A DNA stretch of 64,000 nucleotides from Pseudomonadales bacterium (GTDB lineage: Bacteria > Pseudomonadota > Gammaproteobacteria > Pseudomonadales > DT-91). The notes beneath the pieces were generated by a model, which saw only the letters and a list, made by a program, of their open reading frames with translations, searched no databases and had not been told where the DNA came from. The number at the start of each line of letters is the position of its first letter. Positions within the stretch are counted from its first letter, which is position 1. The position numbers were made by a program, and so were the translations under genes. Of this stretch, positions 10,055 to 20,188 are shown piece after piece. The DNA lies in contig JABSRQ010000008.1 of NCBI GenBank assembly GCA_013215055.1, positions 1 through 64,000 on the forward strand, given 5' to 3'.

Positions 10055-10533
10055 AGACTATAGACGAGCTATGGATGGCTGAGGCGCTAAAATTAGCGTC
10101 TCATGGAGCCTCTGTTGGTGAGGTACCCGTAGGGGCTGTGGTTGTGTTAAATGGTGAGATTATCGGCCGTGGCTGGAATCAACCTATTACGGCCTGTGAC
10201 CCTACTGCACATGCCGAAGTGATGGCATTACGTGATGCCGGAAAAAATCAGAAAAATTACCGTCTGCCAGATGCCGAATTATTTGTCACCTTGGAACCCT
10301 GCTCCATGTGTGCCGGTGCGATAGTGCATTCACGTATCAAACGTGTGGTGTATGCGACGACAGAGCCTAAATCCGGTGTGGTTGAGAGTCAGGCCAACTT
10401 CTTTGAACAGCCTTTTTTGAATCATCAGTTAGTCATAAAAGGAGCGGTGTTAGCCGAAGAGGCTAAAGCGCAGTTGCAGAGCTTCTTTAAACAGCGCCGT
10501 CTGCAGCATAAAAAAAATAAACAAAAGACTTAG
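10045..10533 (+). CDS. tadA: tRNA-specific adenosine deaminase
   Basis: Deaminates the wobble adenosine of tRNA-Arg(ACG) to inosine. The zinc-dependent deaminase signature is complete: HAE (in [11 protein letters not shown], zinc ligand plus catalytic Glu) and PCSMCAGAI (two zinc cysteines). I place the start at GTG 10045, inside the last codons of guaA. The segment DELWMAEAL before the first ATG (10075) aligns with the conserved N-terminal helix of TadA, so starting at that ATG would cut into the fold. The 10-nt overlap implies translational coupling with guaA. Genomes with this gene order often have mltF adjacent, as here. Confidence 0.95.
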   Translation: MGIETIDELWMAEALKLASHGASVGEVPVGAVVVLNGEIIGRGWNQPITACDPTAHAEVMALRDAGKNQKNYRLPDAELFVTLEPCSMCAGAIVHSRIKRVVYATTEPKSGVVESQANFFEQPFLNHQLVIKGAVLAEEAKAQLQSFFKQRRLQHKKNKQKT

Positions 10534-10561
10534 CTAGCGCTACCCTCGCTTAGGTGACAGC

Positions 10562-12094
10562 TTAACCTTGCTTATTGCTAAATAAATCCAGGATGGATTG
10601 GCTAAGCCTTGGGTTCGCCCTAGTATTTTGTTGTTGCTTGATTTTGGCTTCTCGCAGCATCTCAGGTTTTAGCGTTTCAATGCTGATACCTGCGGCGTTT
10701 TCAGTGTGGTTTACATCATTCCTATTGGGAAAACGCCATTCTAATAAATCACTGAAGTGGCGTATGTTTTGCACATAGCTGACAGGCTCAGAGCCTCTGG
10801 CATAGCCGTAGGTGGTAAACTTATGCCAGACTCTTTTTTCCAATAGCGGAAGGTATTGTTTTACATCGGCCCATCGATTGGGGTTGCCGCCGTGAAACTC
10901 GGTGATCTTCTGGGCGTCTTTGATATGCCCCAGGCCTACGTTATAGGCGGCTAGCGCAAACCAGGTCCTATCAGGGTTTTGAATGTCTGCAGGAAGACGT
11001 CTAAGCATTTGTTTAAGGTATTTAGCTCCGCCTCTAAGGCTCTGAGAGGCGTCCAGTCGGTTTTCAATACCCATGTCTTTGGCTGTGCCTTGAGTTAGCA
11101 TCATCATGCCGCGTACACCTGTGGGGCTTTTAGCATGAGGGTTCCAGTGGGATTCCTGATAGGCAATTGCCGCGAGCAAGCGCCAGTCGATATGGTATTG
11201 TGCGGCAATATCTTCAATTAAATCCTGATAGTTGGGTAGGCGGCTATTAACTCTGCGAAAGAAAGCCATGGAACCTCGATGATTAACATCATCGCTGTGG
11301 CCGTAAAAGCGTTCTTTAAGTTGTTTGATGCTGCCATCTTCGTGGGCGGCATCCAGAAAAATATCGATCTTACTCAGTTTGTCATTATTACTTTTATTGA
11401 CCCAGACCCAGCTAATAGGCTCTGGATAATACAGGTCAAAAGCCATGCGAGTATGAGGGTATAGTGATTTCTTACCGGTATAAATGTGCGAATCAACCAG
11501 GGTGTAATCAATCAGGCCCTGATCTAATAATTTCAGAATTTGATCGCTGCTTTTATCGGTGAAAGTCCAGTTTAGAGTGGGATATTGCTGTTTTAAGAAA
11601 CTGTATTTCTCTTGATATTGCAGGTTGTTGGGCACCAGTACGTTTTTATTCAGTAAATCGTCAAAAGCTCTGGGTTTACCGCTGCCATGGCGATAAATAA
11701 TTTGTGTGGTGACATCCATCAAACTCTGACTGCGCTGATACTGTGTTTGCTTAGACAAGCTAAGAGGGTGGCCAATCATGGCGATATCGGCGACACCGTG
11801 ATCCAGGGCCTGATAAACTTCTTCTTCATTATTGGCTAAAATCAGCTTTAATTTATAGTTGTGTTGCTGCGCAAATTGATTCATCAGCTGATATTCAAAG
11901 CCATCGGCTCCATCTTTACCTTCAAAATAGCTGGTTTTGGAAGGCTGGGTTACCACGGTAAGGGTGTTTTCATCCACGATGGCAGCTGGTTTTTGGGGCG
12001 CAGAATCGTTTGTGCTATTGCATGCCGATAATGCCAGCCAAAAGAAGCTGCTTGCCAGTAAAGCCAGCGAATGTTTTTTGTGTAATGTGGTCAT
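10562..12094 (-). CDS. mltF: Membrane-bound lytic murein transglycosylase F
   Basis: Cleaves peptidoglycan between MurNAc and GlcNAc, forming 1,6-anhydro ends. The 510 aa begin with a lipoprotein signal (lipobox LSAC, C25). A solute-binding-protein type 3 domain (about 40-270) follows. The SLT catalytic domain starts near 290, with the catalytic glutamate in AIAYQESHWNP and the GVRGMMMLT motif. This two-domain order defines MltF. The lipid anchor should be in the outer membrane. It is convergent with tadA. Confidence 0.95.
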   Translation of the reverse strand: MTTLHKKHSLALLASSFFWLALSACNSTNDSAPQKPAAIVDENTLTVVTQPSKTSYFEGKDGADGFEYQLMNQFAQQHNYKLKLILANNEEEVYQALDHGVADIAMIGHPLSLSKQTQYQRSQSLMDVTTQIIYRHGSGKPRAFDDLLNKNVLVPNNLQYQEKYSFLKQQYPTLNWTFTDKSSDQILKLLDQGLIDYTLVDSHIYTGKKSLYPHTRMAFDLYYPEPISWVWVNKSNNDKLSKIDIFLDAAHEDGSIKQLKERFYGHSDDVNHRGSMAFFRRVNSRLPNYQDLIEDIAAQYHIDWRLLAAIAYQESHWNPHAKSPTGVRGMMMLTQGTAKDMGIENRLDASQSLRGGAKYLKQMLRRLPADIQNPDRTWFALAAYNVGLGHIKDAQKITEFHGGNPNRWADVKQYLPLLEKRVWHKFTTYGYARGSEPVSYVQNIRHFSDLLEWRFPNRNDVNHTENAAGISIETLKPEMLREAKIKQQQNTRANPRLSQSILDLFSNKQG

Positions 12095-12288
12095 AGTTCA
12101 CATTTTAATCCTTGTAGCGAAGATTAAACAGGTTGACAGATTGTGGCTAATAAGATCCGCTGGGTTTATGGCTTGGTTGGTTGGTGATTAGGAAAAGTCC
12201 AGTTTTTAGATGGTTTCTTATACAGCGTACTGCTCATCAGTCTTTTGAATGGCCGGTTTTTTTAAAGTCTTAAGATTTTTCCCGACTT

Positions 12289-12329
12289 AGGCTTATAGAT
12301 TTTTTTTTAGAATTTTTAGTTATAAGCCT
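12289..12329. repeat. Inverted repeat in the purL upstream region
   Basis: A perfect 9-bp inverted repeat, AGGCTTATA (12289-12297) and TATAAGCCT (12321-12329), flanks a 23-nt AT-rich spacer. It lies about 70 nt upstream of the predicted purL promoter in the 356-nt gap between divergent mltF and purL. It could be an operator or a chance dyad. No canonical PurR box was seen. The rest of this gap shows no gene. Confidence 0.5.
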
Positions 12330-12378
12330 TCCCGTTTCTTATAACGGAACATTTTATGCCTGAATATCACTGGCATCG

Positions 12379-12407
12379 GTGAAATTTAAGCGGAAATTAG
12401 GTAGAAT
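12379..12407 (+). promoter_or_regulatory. Predicted sigma-70 promoter of purL
   Basis: -35 GTGAAA (12379-12384) and -10 TAGAAT (12402-12407) are separated by 17 bp. They lie 43 nt upstream of the purL start. It is a moderate match in a sensible position. Confidence 0.5.
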
Positions 12408-12450
12408 GACGCGCTTTTAAAAATCCCAATCCTTTTAAGGTTTCATTTCT

Positions 12451-15400
12451 ATGCTTATTTTGGCAGGCAGTTCTGCGTTATCGACGTTTCGTACCGAAAA
12501 GCTTGAAACAACACTCTCACAAAAGTTGGGCGAGAAAGTCACTGTTAGCGGCAAGTTTATGCATTTTATTGACTTAAATGCACCGATAACCGAGAAAGAG
12601 CAGTCTGTGCTTGAGGCTTTGTTGGAATATGGTCCTGCTGATGACGGTGTGGCAGTATCAAACGGAGAACTTTATTTGGTTGTGCCACGTCTGGGCACTA
12701 TTTCCCCATGGTCATCCAAGGCCAGTGATATTGCCCATAATTGTGGCCTGGAAAAAATTAAGCGTATAGAACGTGGTATTGCTTATACCGTGCAGCATTC
12801 GGCGAATATTGCAAAAATAGATGTTGCTGCGGTATTACATGACCGCATGGTTGAGACGGTACTCGAGGACTTGCAACAGGCTGAAACGTTATTTACTCAA
12901 GGTGAGCCGGCTGCCTTAACGCAAGTCGATATTTTAGATCAGGGCAGAGACTCTTTGGTTGAGGCCAATAGTCGTTTAGGCTTGGCTTTGGCGGATGATG
13001 AAATCGATTATTTAACCGAGGCTTTTATTGAGCTGAAACGTAATCCTAACGATATTGAATTAATGATGTTTGCGCAGGCAAACTCAGAACATTGTCGCCA
13101 TAAAATCTTTAATGCCACCTGGGATATTGATGGTGTGCGCCAGGAAAACTCCCTGTTTTCGATGATCAAAAATACCTATAAGCAAAGCCCCGATAATGTT
13201 TTATCGGCCTATTCGGATAATGCCTCGGTTATCACAGGTTCAGTTGCTGGGCGTTTTTATCCTGAAACCGCAAGCGGCGAATATGCCTATCATCAAGAGC
13301 CTATACATATATTAATGAAGGTGGAAACCCATAACCATCCTACCGCTATTGCACCTTTTGCTGGTGCGGCAACTGGCTCCGGCGGAGAGATTCGTGATGA
13401 AGGTGCCGTAGGGCGAGGTTCAAAACCGAAGGTGGGTTTAACCGGTTTCACCGTATCGAACTTAAACTTGCCAAATGCACCTCAAGTCTGGGAGCAAGAT
13501 TATGGCAAGCCTGCGCGTATCGTATCCGCTTTAGATATCATGTTAGAGGGCCCGATTGGTGGTGCTGCTTTTAATAATGAATTTGGCCGTCCTAATATCT
13601 GTGGTTATTTTCGTACCTATGAGAACCTAGTCACCACCGTCAATGGTGATGAAGTCCGCGGCTATCACAAACCCATTATGATTGCCGGCGGTATGGGGAA
13701 TATTAAAGCCGAGCATGTTGATAAGCCTGAATTTAATCCTGGCACTAAGTTGATCGTGTTAGGTGGCCCGGCGATGCTGATTGGCTTAGGTGGCAGTGCT
13801 GCATCTTCTGTGGCCTCTGGTAGCTCCGATGCCGATCTGGATTTTGCCTCCGTTCAGCGCCATAACCCAGAAATGGAACGCCGCTGTCAGGAGGTCATTG
13901 ACCGCTGTTGGGGCATGGGTGATGAAAATCCTATTGCCTTTATTCATGATGTGGGGGCCGGTGGTTTATCTAACGCCTTTCCAGAGCTGGCCAAAGATGG
14001 TGGCTGTGGTGCTACATTTGATTTACGCAATATTCCTAATGATGAAATAGGTATGTCACCACTTGAGATTTGGTGCAACGAATCGCAGGAACGTTATGTA
14101 CTTGCCGTAACCGATGAGAACCTGGCCCAGTTTGAAGCTATTTGTCAGCGTGAGCGTTGCTTATATGCGGTAGTGGGTGAAGCTAAGGAAGAGAAACATT
14201 TAAGCGTAATGGATGATGTGTTTGATAACGCTCCGGTAGATATACCTATGGATGTATTGTTTGGTAAAGCGCCAAAAATGCATCGCAGCTATGCTAAGCA
14301 ATCGGTTAATCATAAAGCCTTTGATACGTCAAAATTGGATGTTAATGATGCGCTAACACGTGTTTTAAGTCTGCCTACGGTAGCGAGCAAGCAATTTCTG
14401 ATTACCATTGGTGATAGATCGGTTACCGGCATGGTTGCCAGAGATCAGATGGTTGGCCCCTGGCAGGTGCCAGTGGCCGATGTAGCTGTTACAACGTCTT
14501 CCTACGATGTTTATACCGGTGAGGCGATGGCGATGGGTGAGCGTACACCGTTAGCCTTGTTAAATGCCCCCGCTTCCGGTCGTATGGCCGTGGCGGAGTC
14601 GTTGATGAATATTACCGCAGCGCCTATTCGTGAACTGTCAGATATAAAATTATCTGCCAACTGGATGGCTGCAGCAGGTTATGGTGCAGAAGATCAGGCC
14701 TTATATGAGACCTGCAAAGCGATAGGCATGGAGTTATGTCCTGAATTAGGCATTGCCATTCCGGTAGGTAAAGATTCCATGTCTATGCGTACCGTCTGGG
14801 CGGATGGGGATGAGAAAAAAGCCGTTACCGCTCCGTTGTCGTTGATCATTTCTGCGTTTGCGCCCGTCACCGATGTGCGTAAAGTATTAACACCGCAAAT
14901 TAAATTAAACCATGGTGCAAGCCAATTGGTGATGATTGATTTGGCCAAGGGGAAGGCGCGTACCGGTGGTTCTTGTTTGGCTCAAACGTATAATGAACTA
15001 GGTGATACGGCTCCTGATCTTGATAATGTGCAGCAGTTTAAATCGGTATTTAACGCGATTCAAAAGTGTTTGCAAGATGAAATGTTATTGGCTTACCATG
15101 ATAGGTCCGACGGTGGCTTGGCGGTAACGTTAGTGGAGATGGCCTTTGCCGGGCACTGTGGTTTTGATGTTGAATTAGCAGCGCTTGCTGGTGATGATGT
15201 GGCAGCGCTATTTAATGAAGAGCTAGGTGCGGTTATTCAAGTGGCCGATAATAAATGGTCTGCGGTTGAAGCTGTTTTTGCCGAGTTTAATGTGGCTGAT
15301 GTCTTGCAAGTGCTGGGGCAACCTACCGCAGAGCAACAATTGCTTATTAAGCGCAACGGTAAGATTCTGATTGATGAGTCTCGGGCTAAATTACAGCAGC

Positions 15401-16332
15401 TGTGGGCGAGCACCAGTTACCAAATTCAGTTGCTACGTGATAATCCCGAGTGTGCTGAACAAGAGTTCGCTAAAATTGCAGATGATGAAGACAAAGGCCT
15501 TAATCCGGCGGTTAGCTTTGATATTAATGATGATGTTGCGGCAGCGTTTGTTGAATCTGAAGATAGACCTAAAGTGGCTATTTTGCGTGAGCAAGGTGTG
15601 AATGGTCAGAACGAAATGGCGGCTGCTTTTGATAAGGCAGGTTTCACTGCGATTGATGTACATATGAGTGACATCATTGCCGAGAGAGTCAATCTGGCAG
15701 ACTTTATAGGTTTGGCTGTTTGTGGCGGATTCTCCTATGGTGATGTGTTAGGTGCGGGCGAAGGTTGGGCTAAAACGGTTTTGTATAATGAAAACGTACG
15801 TGCTGCTTTTTCTGCATTCTTTACGCGTGAAGATACGTTTACGCTGGGTGTCTGTAACGGTTGTCAGATGTTGTCGCAATTAAAAGATTTAATTCCGGGG
15901 GCTGAGCATTGGCCGCGGTTTGTACGTAATAATTCCGAGCAATTTGAAGCGCGTGTATCACAACTTGAAATTCAGGAAAGTGCCTCCATTCTACTAAAAG
16001 GCATGCAGGGTTCAGTTGTTCCGGTAGCCGTTGCACATGGTGAAGGTCGTGCAGAATTTGTTGATGATACACATCTTAATAATGCAGCCGGTATTACCAC
16101 GGTGCGTTATGTGGATGATACACATAATGCAACGCAAGCTTATCCGGCTAACCCTAACGGTTCGCCTAATGCTACTGCAGGTTTGTGTTCTACAGATGGT
16201 CGGGTGACCATTATGATGCCGCATCCAGAACGAGTATTCCGCACCGTGAGTAATTCATGGACGCCGGAAGATTGGGGTGAAGATAGCCCGTGGATGCGAC
16301 TGTTTAGAAATGCCCGTGTATGGGTGGGTTAA
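12451..16332 (+). CDS. purL: Phosphoribosylformylglycinamidine synthase, large single-chain form
   Basis: Catalyses the fourth step of purine synthesis, FGAR to FGAM, with ATP and glutamine. The 1293 aa form the single-chain gammaproteobacterial type: N-terminal PurS-like part, linker, two AIRS-like synthetase halves (motifs such as [14 protein letters not shown] and [20 protein letters not shown]) and a C-terminal class I glutaminase. In the glutaminase the nucleophile is C1135 in GVCNGCQM, and the His/Glu pair is in MPHPERVFR. Length is typical. The gene has its own predicted promoter. secD follows 51 nt downstream, which is not its usual neighbour. Confidence 0.98.
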   Translation: MLILAGSSALSTFRTEKLETTLSQKLGEKVTVSGKFMHFIDLNAPITEKEQSVLEALLEYGPADDGVAVSNGELYLVVPRLGTISPWSSKASDIAHNCGLEKIKRIERGIAYTVQHSANIAKIDVAAVLHDRMVETVLEDLQQAETLFTQGEPAALTQVDILDQGRDSLVEANSRLGLALADDEIDYLTEAFIELKRNPNDIELMMFAQANSEHCRHKIFNATWDIDGVRQENSLFSMIKNTYKQSPDNVLSAYSDNASVITGSVAGRFYPETASGEYAYHQEPIHILMKVETHNHPTAIAPFAGAATGSGGEIRDEGAVGRGSKPKVGLTGFTVSNLNLPNAPQVWEQDYGKPARIVSALDIMLEGPIGGAAFNNEFGRPNICGYFRTYENLVTTVNGDEVRGYHKPIMIAGGMGNIKAEHVDKPEFNPGTKLIVLGGPAMLIGLGGSAASSVASGSSDADLDFASVQRHNPEMERRCQEVIDRCWGMGDENPIAFIHDVGAGGLSNAFPELAKDGGCGATFDLRNIPNDEIGMSPLEIWCNESQERYVLAVTDENLAQFEAICQRERCLYAVVGEAKEEKHLSVMDDVFDNAPVDIPMDVLFGKAPKMHRSYAKQSVNHKAFDTSKLDVNDALTRVLSLPTVASKQFLITIGDRSVTGMVARDQMVGPWQVPVADVAVTTSSYDVYTGEAMAMGERTPLALLNAPASGRMAVAESLMNITAAPIRELSDIKLSANWMAAAGYGAEDQALYETCKAIGMELCPELGIAIPVGKDSMSMRTVWADGDEKKAVTAPLSLIISAFAPVTDVRKVLTPQIKLNHGASQLVMIDLAKGKARTGGSCLAQTYNELGDTAPDLDNVQQFKSVFNAIQKCLQDEMLLAYHDRSDGGLAVTLVEMAFAGHCGFDVELAALAGDDVAALFNEELGAVIQVADNKWSAVEAVFAEFNVADVLQVLGQPTAEQQLLIKRNGKILIDESRAKLQQLWASTSYQIQLLRDNPECAEQEFAKIADDEDKGLNPAVSFDINDDVAAAFVESEDRPKVAILREQGVNGQNEMAAAFDKAGFTAIDVHMSDIIAERVNLADFIGLAVCGGFSYGDVLGAGEGWAKTVLYNENVRAAFSAFFTREDTFTLGVCNGCQMLSQLKDLIPGAEHWPRFVRNNSEQFEARVSQLEIQESASILLKGMQGSVVPVAVAHGEGRAEFVDDTHLNNAAGITTVRYVDDTHNATQAYPANPNGSPNATAGLCSTDGRVTIMMPHPERVFRTVSNSWTPEDWGEDSPWMRLFRNARVWVG

Positions 16333-16383
16333 TACCCAGCTTAAAAACCGTAAAAAGAATAATAGGGCGATTTAAAGGAAGCA

Positions 16384-18231
16384 ATGATGAATAAGTTCCC
16401 GCTATGGAAGCACTTTTTGGTGCTATTTGTATTGGCGATTGGTCTGCTGTATTCGGCACCCAATTTATATCCACCGGATCATGCGATTCAAATTTCCGGT
16501 GAATCCGGAGGTAAGAATTTAGGTGATGCCGTGTTAAATAAAGCCTTGCGGGCTTTAGCAAAAGAAGGCATTGCGGTTAAAGCCTCTGAGCAAGAAGAAC
16601 GCAGTTTATTAATTCGTTTATCTGACTCGGGTGATCAATTGCGTGCCAAAGCGGTTATTGAAACGGCTTTATTGCATAAATATGTAGTGGCATTAAACCT
16701 GGCTTCAACCACCCCGCAATGGCTGGTGAATATTGGTGCTGAGCCTATGAAGTTGGGCCTGGATTTAAGTGGTGGTGTGCATTTCTTGTTAGAAGTTGAT
16801 ACCGACTTCGCTATTCAAAAACGTATGGATGGTTACAAAAGTCAGGTTAAAAAGCTTTTACGTGAGGAGCGTATTCGCGGCATTATTGATGAGCAAGGCT
16901 TGGAATTGAGCGGTAAATTCAAAACCGAAGAGTTACGTTCCAAGGCGAAGGCTGTCATCTCTGAAGAGCTGCGAGATCTAACCGTTAATGAATCTGAAAG
17001 TAATGGTCTGTTCTGGATTCATTGGAGTCTCGGTGAGAATCTGCGTAAGACCATTGCTGATGAAGCGGTGGCGCAAAACTTAACAGCCTTAAGGAATCGG
17101 GTTAATGAATTAGGTGTCTCTGAGCCATTGGTTCAGCGCCAAGGTGCCGGGCGTATTGTGGTTGAGTTGCCGGGTGTGCAAGATTCGGCGACAGCCAAGC
17201 GTATAATAGGTAAAACCGCCAATCTTGAGTTCCGCATGGAATCGGATGGAAAAGGCGGCTCCGAAACGTTTAAATTTCGCGGGGAAAATAGTCGTAGAGC
17301 TTCTGCTGCTTTAGAGCGCACCGTTATCATTAGTGGTGACCAGGTTTCTACTGCCAGTACCAGTTTTGATGAAAACGGCAGAGCGCAAGTTAATATCACG
17401 CTGGATGGTCAAGGTGGTAAGCAAATGCATGCGGCGACCAAGAGTAATATCGGTAGAAACTTAGGCGTATTGTTTATTGAACGTAAGTTTAGGGTAAAAA
17501 CTTCAGTGGATGAAAACGGCGAGCAGGTTGTTGAGAAAATTCCGTATTATCAAAAGCAGATTATTTCTCTGGCAACCGTTCAGGCGGCTTTAGGTGTGCA
17601 GTTCCGTATCACCGGTTTGGATAGCCCGTTTGAGGCGCGTGAGTTAGCGTTGTTATTACGTGCAGGTGCGCTGGCAGCTCCGGTAGACTTCGTTGAAGAA
17701 CGTACCATAGGCCCATCTTTAGGTGCTGAGAATATCGAACTGGGTTTAAATGCGGTGATCTTTGGTATGGCCATCGTATTAATCTTTATGCTGATTTATT
17801 ACCGTGTATTTGGCTTTGCCGCGAATTTGGCATTAATGATGAATATCGTGATGCTGATTGGGGTGATGTCTATGATTTCAGCCACGTTAACCTTGCCAGG
17901 TATTGCCGGTGTCGTATTAACCGTGGGTATGGCGGTTGATGCCAATGTACTGATTTTTGCCAGAATTCGTGAAGAACTGAAAAATGGTTTATCGCCGCAG
18001 CAGGCTATCAGTGCGGGTTACGATAGGGCGTTTGTTACCATTATGGATGCCAATATTACAACCTTGTTAGTGGCGGTTATTTTGTATGCGGTTGGCACCG
18101 GGCCTATCAAAGGGTTTGCTGTGACACTGGCTATCGGTATTATCACCTCGATGTTTACATCAATTATTGCCACGCGCTCTATAATCTCTGTGGTTTACGG
18201 TAACCGTCCCATTAAAAAGTTGGCGATTTAA
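16384..18231 (+). CDS. secD: Protein translocase subunit SecD
   Basis: Works with SecF to pull exported proteins through SecYEG using the proton gradient. The 615 aa show an N-terminal membrane anchor (residues 10-28), the D1 motif LGLDLSGGVHFLLEVD, a large periplasmic region and a C-terminal five-helix RND-type core. That core carries the D4/D5 motifs GLNAVIFGMAIVLIF and TVGMAVDANVLIFARIREEL. TAAAGGAA precedes the start. secF follows after 2 nt. yajC, tgt and queA, which normally precede secD, are absent; purL takes their place. Confidence 0.97.
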   Translation: MMNKFPLWKHFLVLFVLAIGLLYSAPNLYPPDHAIQISGESGGKNLGDAVLNKALRALAKEGIAVKASEQEERSLLIRLSDSGDQLRAKAVIETALLHKYVVALNLASTTPQWLVNIGAEPMKLGLDLSGGVHFLLEVDTDFAIQKRMDGYKSQVKKLLREERIRGIIDEQGLELSGKFKTEELRSKAKAVISEELRDLTVNESESNGLFWIHWSLGENLRKTIADEAVAQNLTALRNRVNELGVSEPLVQRQGAGRIVVELPGVQDSATAKRIIGKTANLEFRMESDGKGGSETFKFRGENSRRASAALERTVIISGDQVSTASTSFDENGRAQVNITLDGQGGKQMHAATKSNIGRNLGVLFIERKFRVKTSVDENGEQVVEKIPYYQKQIISLATVQAALGVQFRITGLDSPFEARELALLLRAGALAAPVDFVEERTIGPSLGAENIELGLNAVIFGMAIVLIFMLIYYRVFGFAANLALMMNIVMLIGVMSMISATLTLPGIAGVVLTVGMAVDANVLIFARIREELKNGLSPQQAISAGYDRAFVTIMDANITTLLVAVILYAVGTGPIKGFAVTLAIGIITSMFTSIIATRSIISVVYGNRPIKKLAI

Positions 18232-18233
18232 GC

Positions 18234-19157
18234 ATGAGTACTGAAAAAGTAATGGATTTTATGGGGCGTCGCAATCTGGCGATGGCTTTCTCAATAGTGC
18301 TAATTTTGGTGTCTATAGGTTCTTTGGCCGTGCGCGGGTTGAACTTCGGTTTGGATTTCACCGGCGGTACATTGATAGAGTTGGGTTATGAAAAATCTGC
18401 AGATTTAATTGATGTGCGTGAGCGCCTGCAGGCGTCCGGTTTTGATGGCGCTGTGGTTCAGTACTTCGGTTCTGAAACCGATGTCATGATAAGGATTCAG
18501 CGTGGCAGTACGGCAGAACTGGGTAATCAGATTGTGGCAGCTTTGCAAAAAGGTGCCGAGCAAAAAATTGACCTACGCAGAATTGAATTTGTAGGCCCAC
18601 AGGTGGGTGAAGAGTTGAAAGAGCAGGGTGGCATGGCGTTGTTGTTGGCACTCGGTATGGTGATGATTTATGTCGCTTTGCGCTTCCAAATGAAGTTTGC
18701 GATTGGCTCGGTAGCTGCGTTGGCTCATGATGTGATTATTACATTGGGTTTCTTTTCGGTGTTTCAATGGGAGTTTGATTTAACGGTATTGGCAGCGTTA
18801 TTGGCTGTTATCGGTTATTCATTAAACGATACCATTGTAGTCTCGGACCGCATTCGTGAAAATTTCCGTTTATTACGTAAGGGCGATGCAGCCTATGTTA
18901 TTAATGTCTCTCTCACCCAAACCTTAAGCCGTACTTTAGTTACCTCGTTAACGACGTTGCTCGTATTGGTTGTGTTGTTTTTTGCCGGTGGTGAAATGAT
19001 TCGAGGTTTCTCAATTGCGCTGATTATCGGTGTTATTGTCGGGACTTATTCATCGATCTATGTGGCTGCGAATGTACTGATGATGATGCATATCTCAAAA
19101 GAGGATTTGATTATTCAGATAGTGGAAGAAAATGAAGAGGGCGAGCCTTTGCCTTAA
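18234..19157 (+). CDS. secF: Protein translocase subunit SecF
   Basis: The partner of SecD in the SecDF accessory translocase complex. The 307 aa have one N-terminal helix, the motif NFGLDFTGGTLIELGY, a short periplasmic domain and five C-terminal helices with AVIGYSLNDTIVVSDRIREN. Length is that of E. coli SecF. It is coupled to secD (2-nt gap) and ends the unit just before a strong terminator. Confidence 0.97.
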   Translation: MSTEKVMDFMGRRNLAMAFSIVLILVSIGSLAVRGLNFGLDFTGGTLIELGYEKSADLIDVRERLQASGFDGAVVQYFGSETDVMIRIQRGSTAELGNQIVAALQKGAEQKIDLRRIEFVGPQVGEELKEQGGMALLLALGMVMIYVALRFQMKFAIGSVAALAHDVIITLGFFSVFQWEFDLTVLAALLAVIGYSLNDTIVVSDRIRENFRLLRKGDAAYVINVSLTQTLSRTLVTSLTTLLVLVVLFFAGGEMIRGFSIALIIGVIVGTYSSIYVAANVLMMMHISKEDLIIQIVEENEEGEPLP

Positions 19158-19178
19158 TGGCTAATGTGGTTTGTTTTT

Positions 19179-19204
19179 AAAGCCCTCTTTTGAGGGCTTT
19201 TTTA
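19179..19204 (+). terminator. Intrinsic terminator after secF
   Basis: A perfect 9-bp stem (AAAGCCCTC at 19179-19187 with GAGGGCTTT at 19192-19200) with a TTTT loop, followed by more T. It lies 21 nt after the secF stop and ends the purL-secD-secF transcripts. Confidence 0.9.
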
Positions 19205-19211
19205 CGGGCAC

Positions 19212-19240
19212 AAAAAAGCCGAACGCTTAGGTTCGGCTAT
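19212..19240 (-). terminator. Intrinsic terminator after suhB
   Basis: An 8-bp stem (plus-strand AGCCGAAC at 19217-19224 and GTTCGGCT at 19231-19238) with a 6-nt loop. Read on the minus strand it is followed by TTTTTTG. It lies 20 nt past the suhB stop codon, back to back with the secF terminator. Confidence 0.85.
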
Positions 19241-19260
19241 TTATGTTATCACTTCTAAGC

Positions 19261-20058
19261 TTAGATCACTTGTTGCTGTACTGCCTTAAGTGTCGCTTTA
19301 AAGGCACGTGGGGAGCCACAAACAATATGGCCAGATTTTAAATAATCGTTGCCGCCTTCAAAGTCGGAAACTAATCCTCCAGCTTCTAATACTAGCAAGC
19401 TACCAGCGGCTAAATCCCAAGATTCTAAATTACATTCCCAGAATGCATCGAAGCGTCCAGCGGCGACATAAGCTAAATCTAAAGATGCAGCCCCTGCGCG
19501 GCGAATGCCTGCGCTACCTAATGCCATGGATTTCATGACTGCGTTGAATGAATCCATCTGCTCATCGGTTTTATTGCCAAACGGAATGCCGGTGGCAAAA
19601 AGCGCCGAGTCTTTATCGAAGTTTTTACGTACACGTAAGCGACGACCGTTACATTGTGCGCCAGCACCGCGAGTGGCGGTAAATTCTTCACGTTTGATGG
19701 GGTCTAAAACAACAGCGTGTTCTACACGGCCATTTTTTACCGCAGCGATGGATACGGCGAAGTGTGGAATGCCACGAATAAAGTTGGTTGTGCCATCCAG
19801 AGGGTCGATGATCCACGTGTATTCGGCGGTATCTGGGTCGCCAATAATGCCAGCCTCTTCACAGACAAAGGCGTGATCGGGGTAGGCTTTTTTCAAATGG
19901 TATAGAATTTCTGCTTCGGCCGCTCTATCAACTTCGGTGACAAAATCGTTGGGGCTTTTACTTTCAACTTCCAGTTGATCCAGGTTTTCCATAGCTCTTT
20001 CGATGTTTTCGCCGGCTTTACGGGCTGCGCGAAGCGCAATATTCACCATTGCATGCAT
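19261..20058 (-). CDS. suhB: Inositol-1-monophosphatase family protein SuhB
   Basis: A magnesium-dependent phosphatase acting on inositol monophosphate. In E. coli SuhB also joins the rRNA antitermination complex. The 265 aa contain the metal-binding motifs CEEAG (near 66) and WIIDPLDGTTNFIRG (about 82-96), and the second metal site WDLAAGSLLVLEAGG near residue 212. Length is normal. It is divergent from trmJ, the usual arrangement in gammaproteobacteria. Confidence 0.96.
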   Translation of the reverse strand: MHAMVNIALRAARKAGENIERAMENLDQLEVESKSPNDFVTEVDRAAEAEILYHLKKAYPDHAFVCEEAGIIGDPDTAEYTWIIDPLDGTTNFIRGIPHFAVSIAAVKNGRVEHAVVLDPIKREEFTATRGAGAQCNGRRLRVRKNFDKDSALFATGIPFGNKTDEQMDSFNAVMKSMALGSAGIRRAGAASLDLAYVAAGRFDAFWECNLESWDLAAGSLLVLEAGGLVSDFEGGNDYLKSGHIVCGSPRAFKATLKAVQQQVI

Positions 20059-20188
20059 AGTTGGCCTACTTTTAAAGAACGTAAGGGGTTAGAATTCCCG
20101 CGATTATAACGTGTTTGTCAGGTTTTGCACCTGCCAACATAGATTGTTTATTTATAGCCTAAAAATGGCTTTATTGAAGGTAATAGTA

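Noticed and set aside
19505-19876. Plus-strand open frame of 123 codons opposite suhB
   Set aside because: It mirrors conserved suhB codons, has no ribosome binding site and its product looks like a shadow translation.
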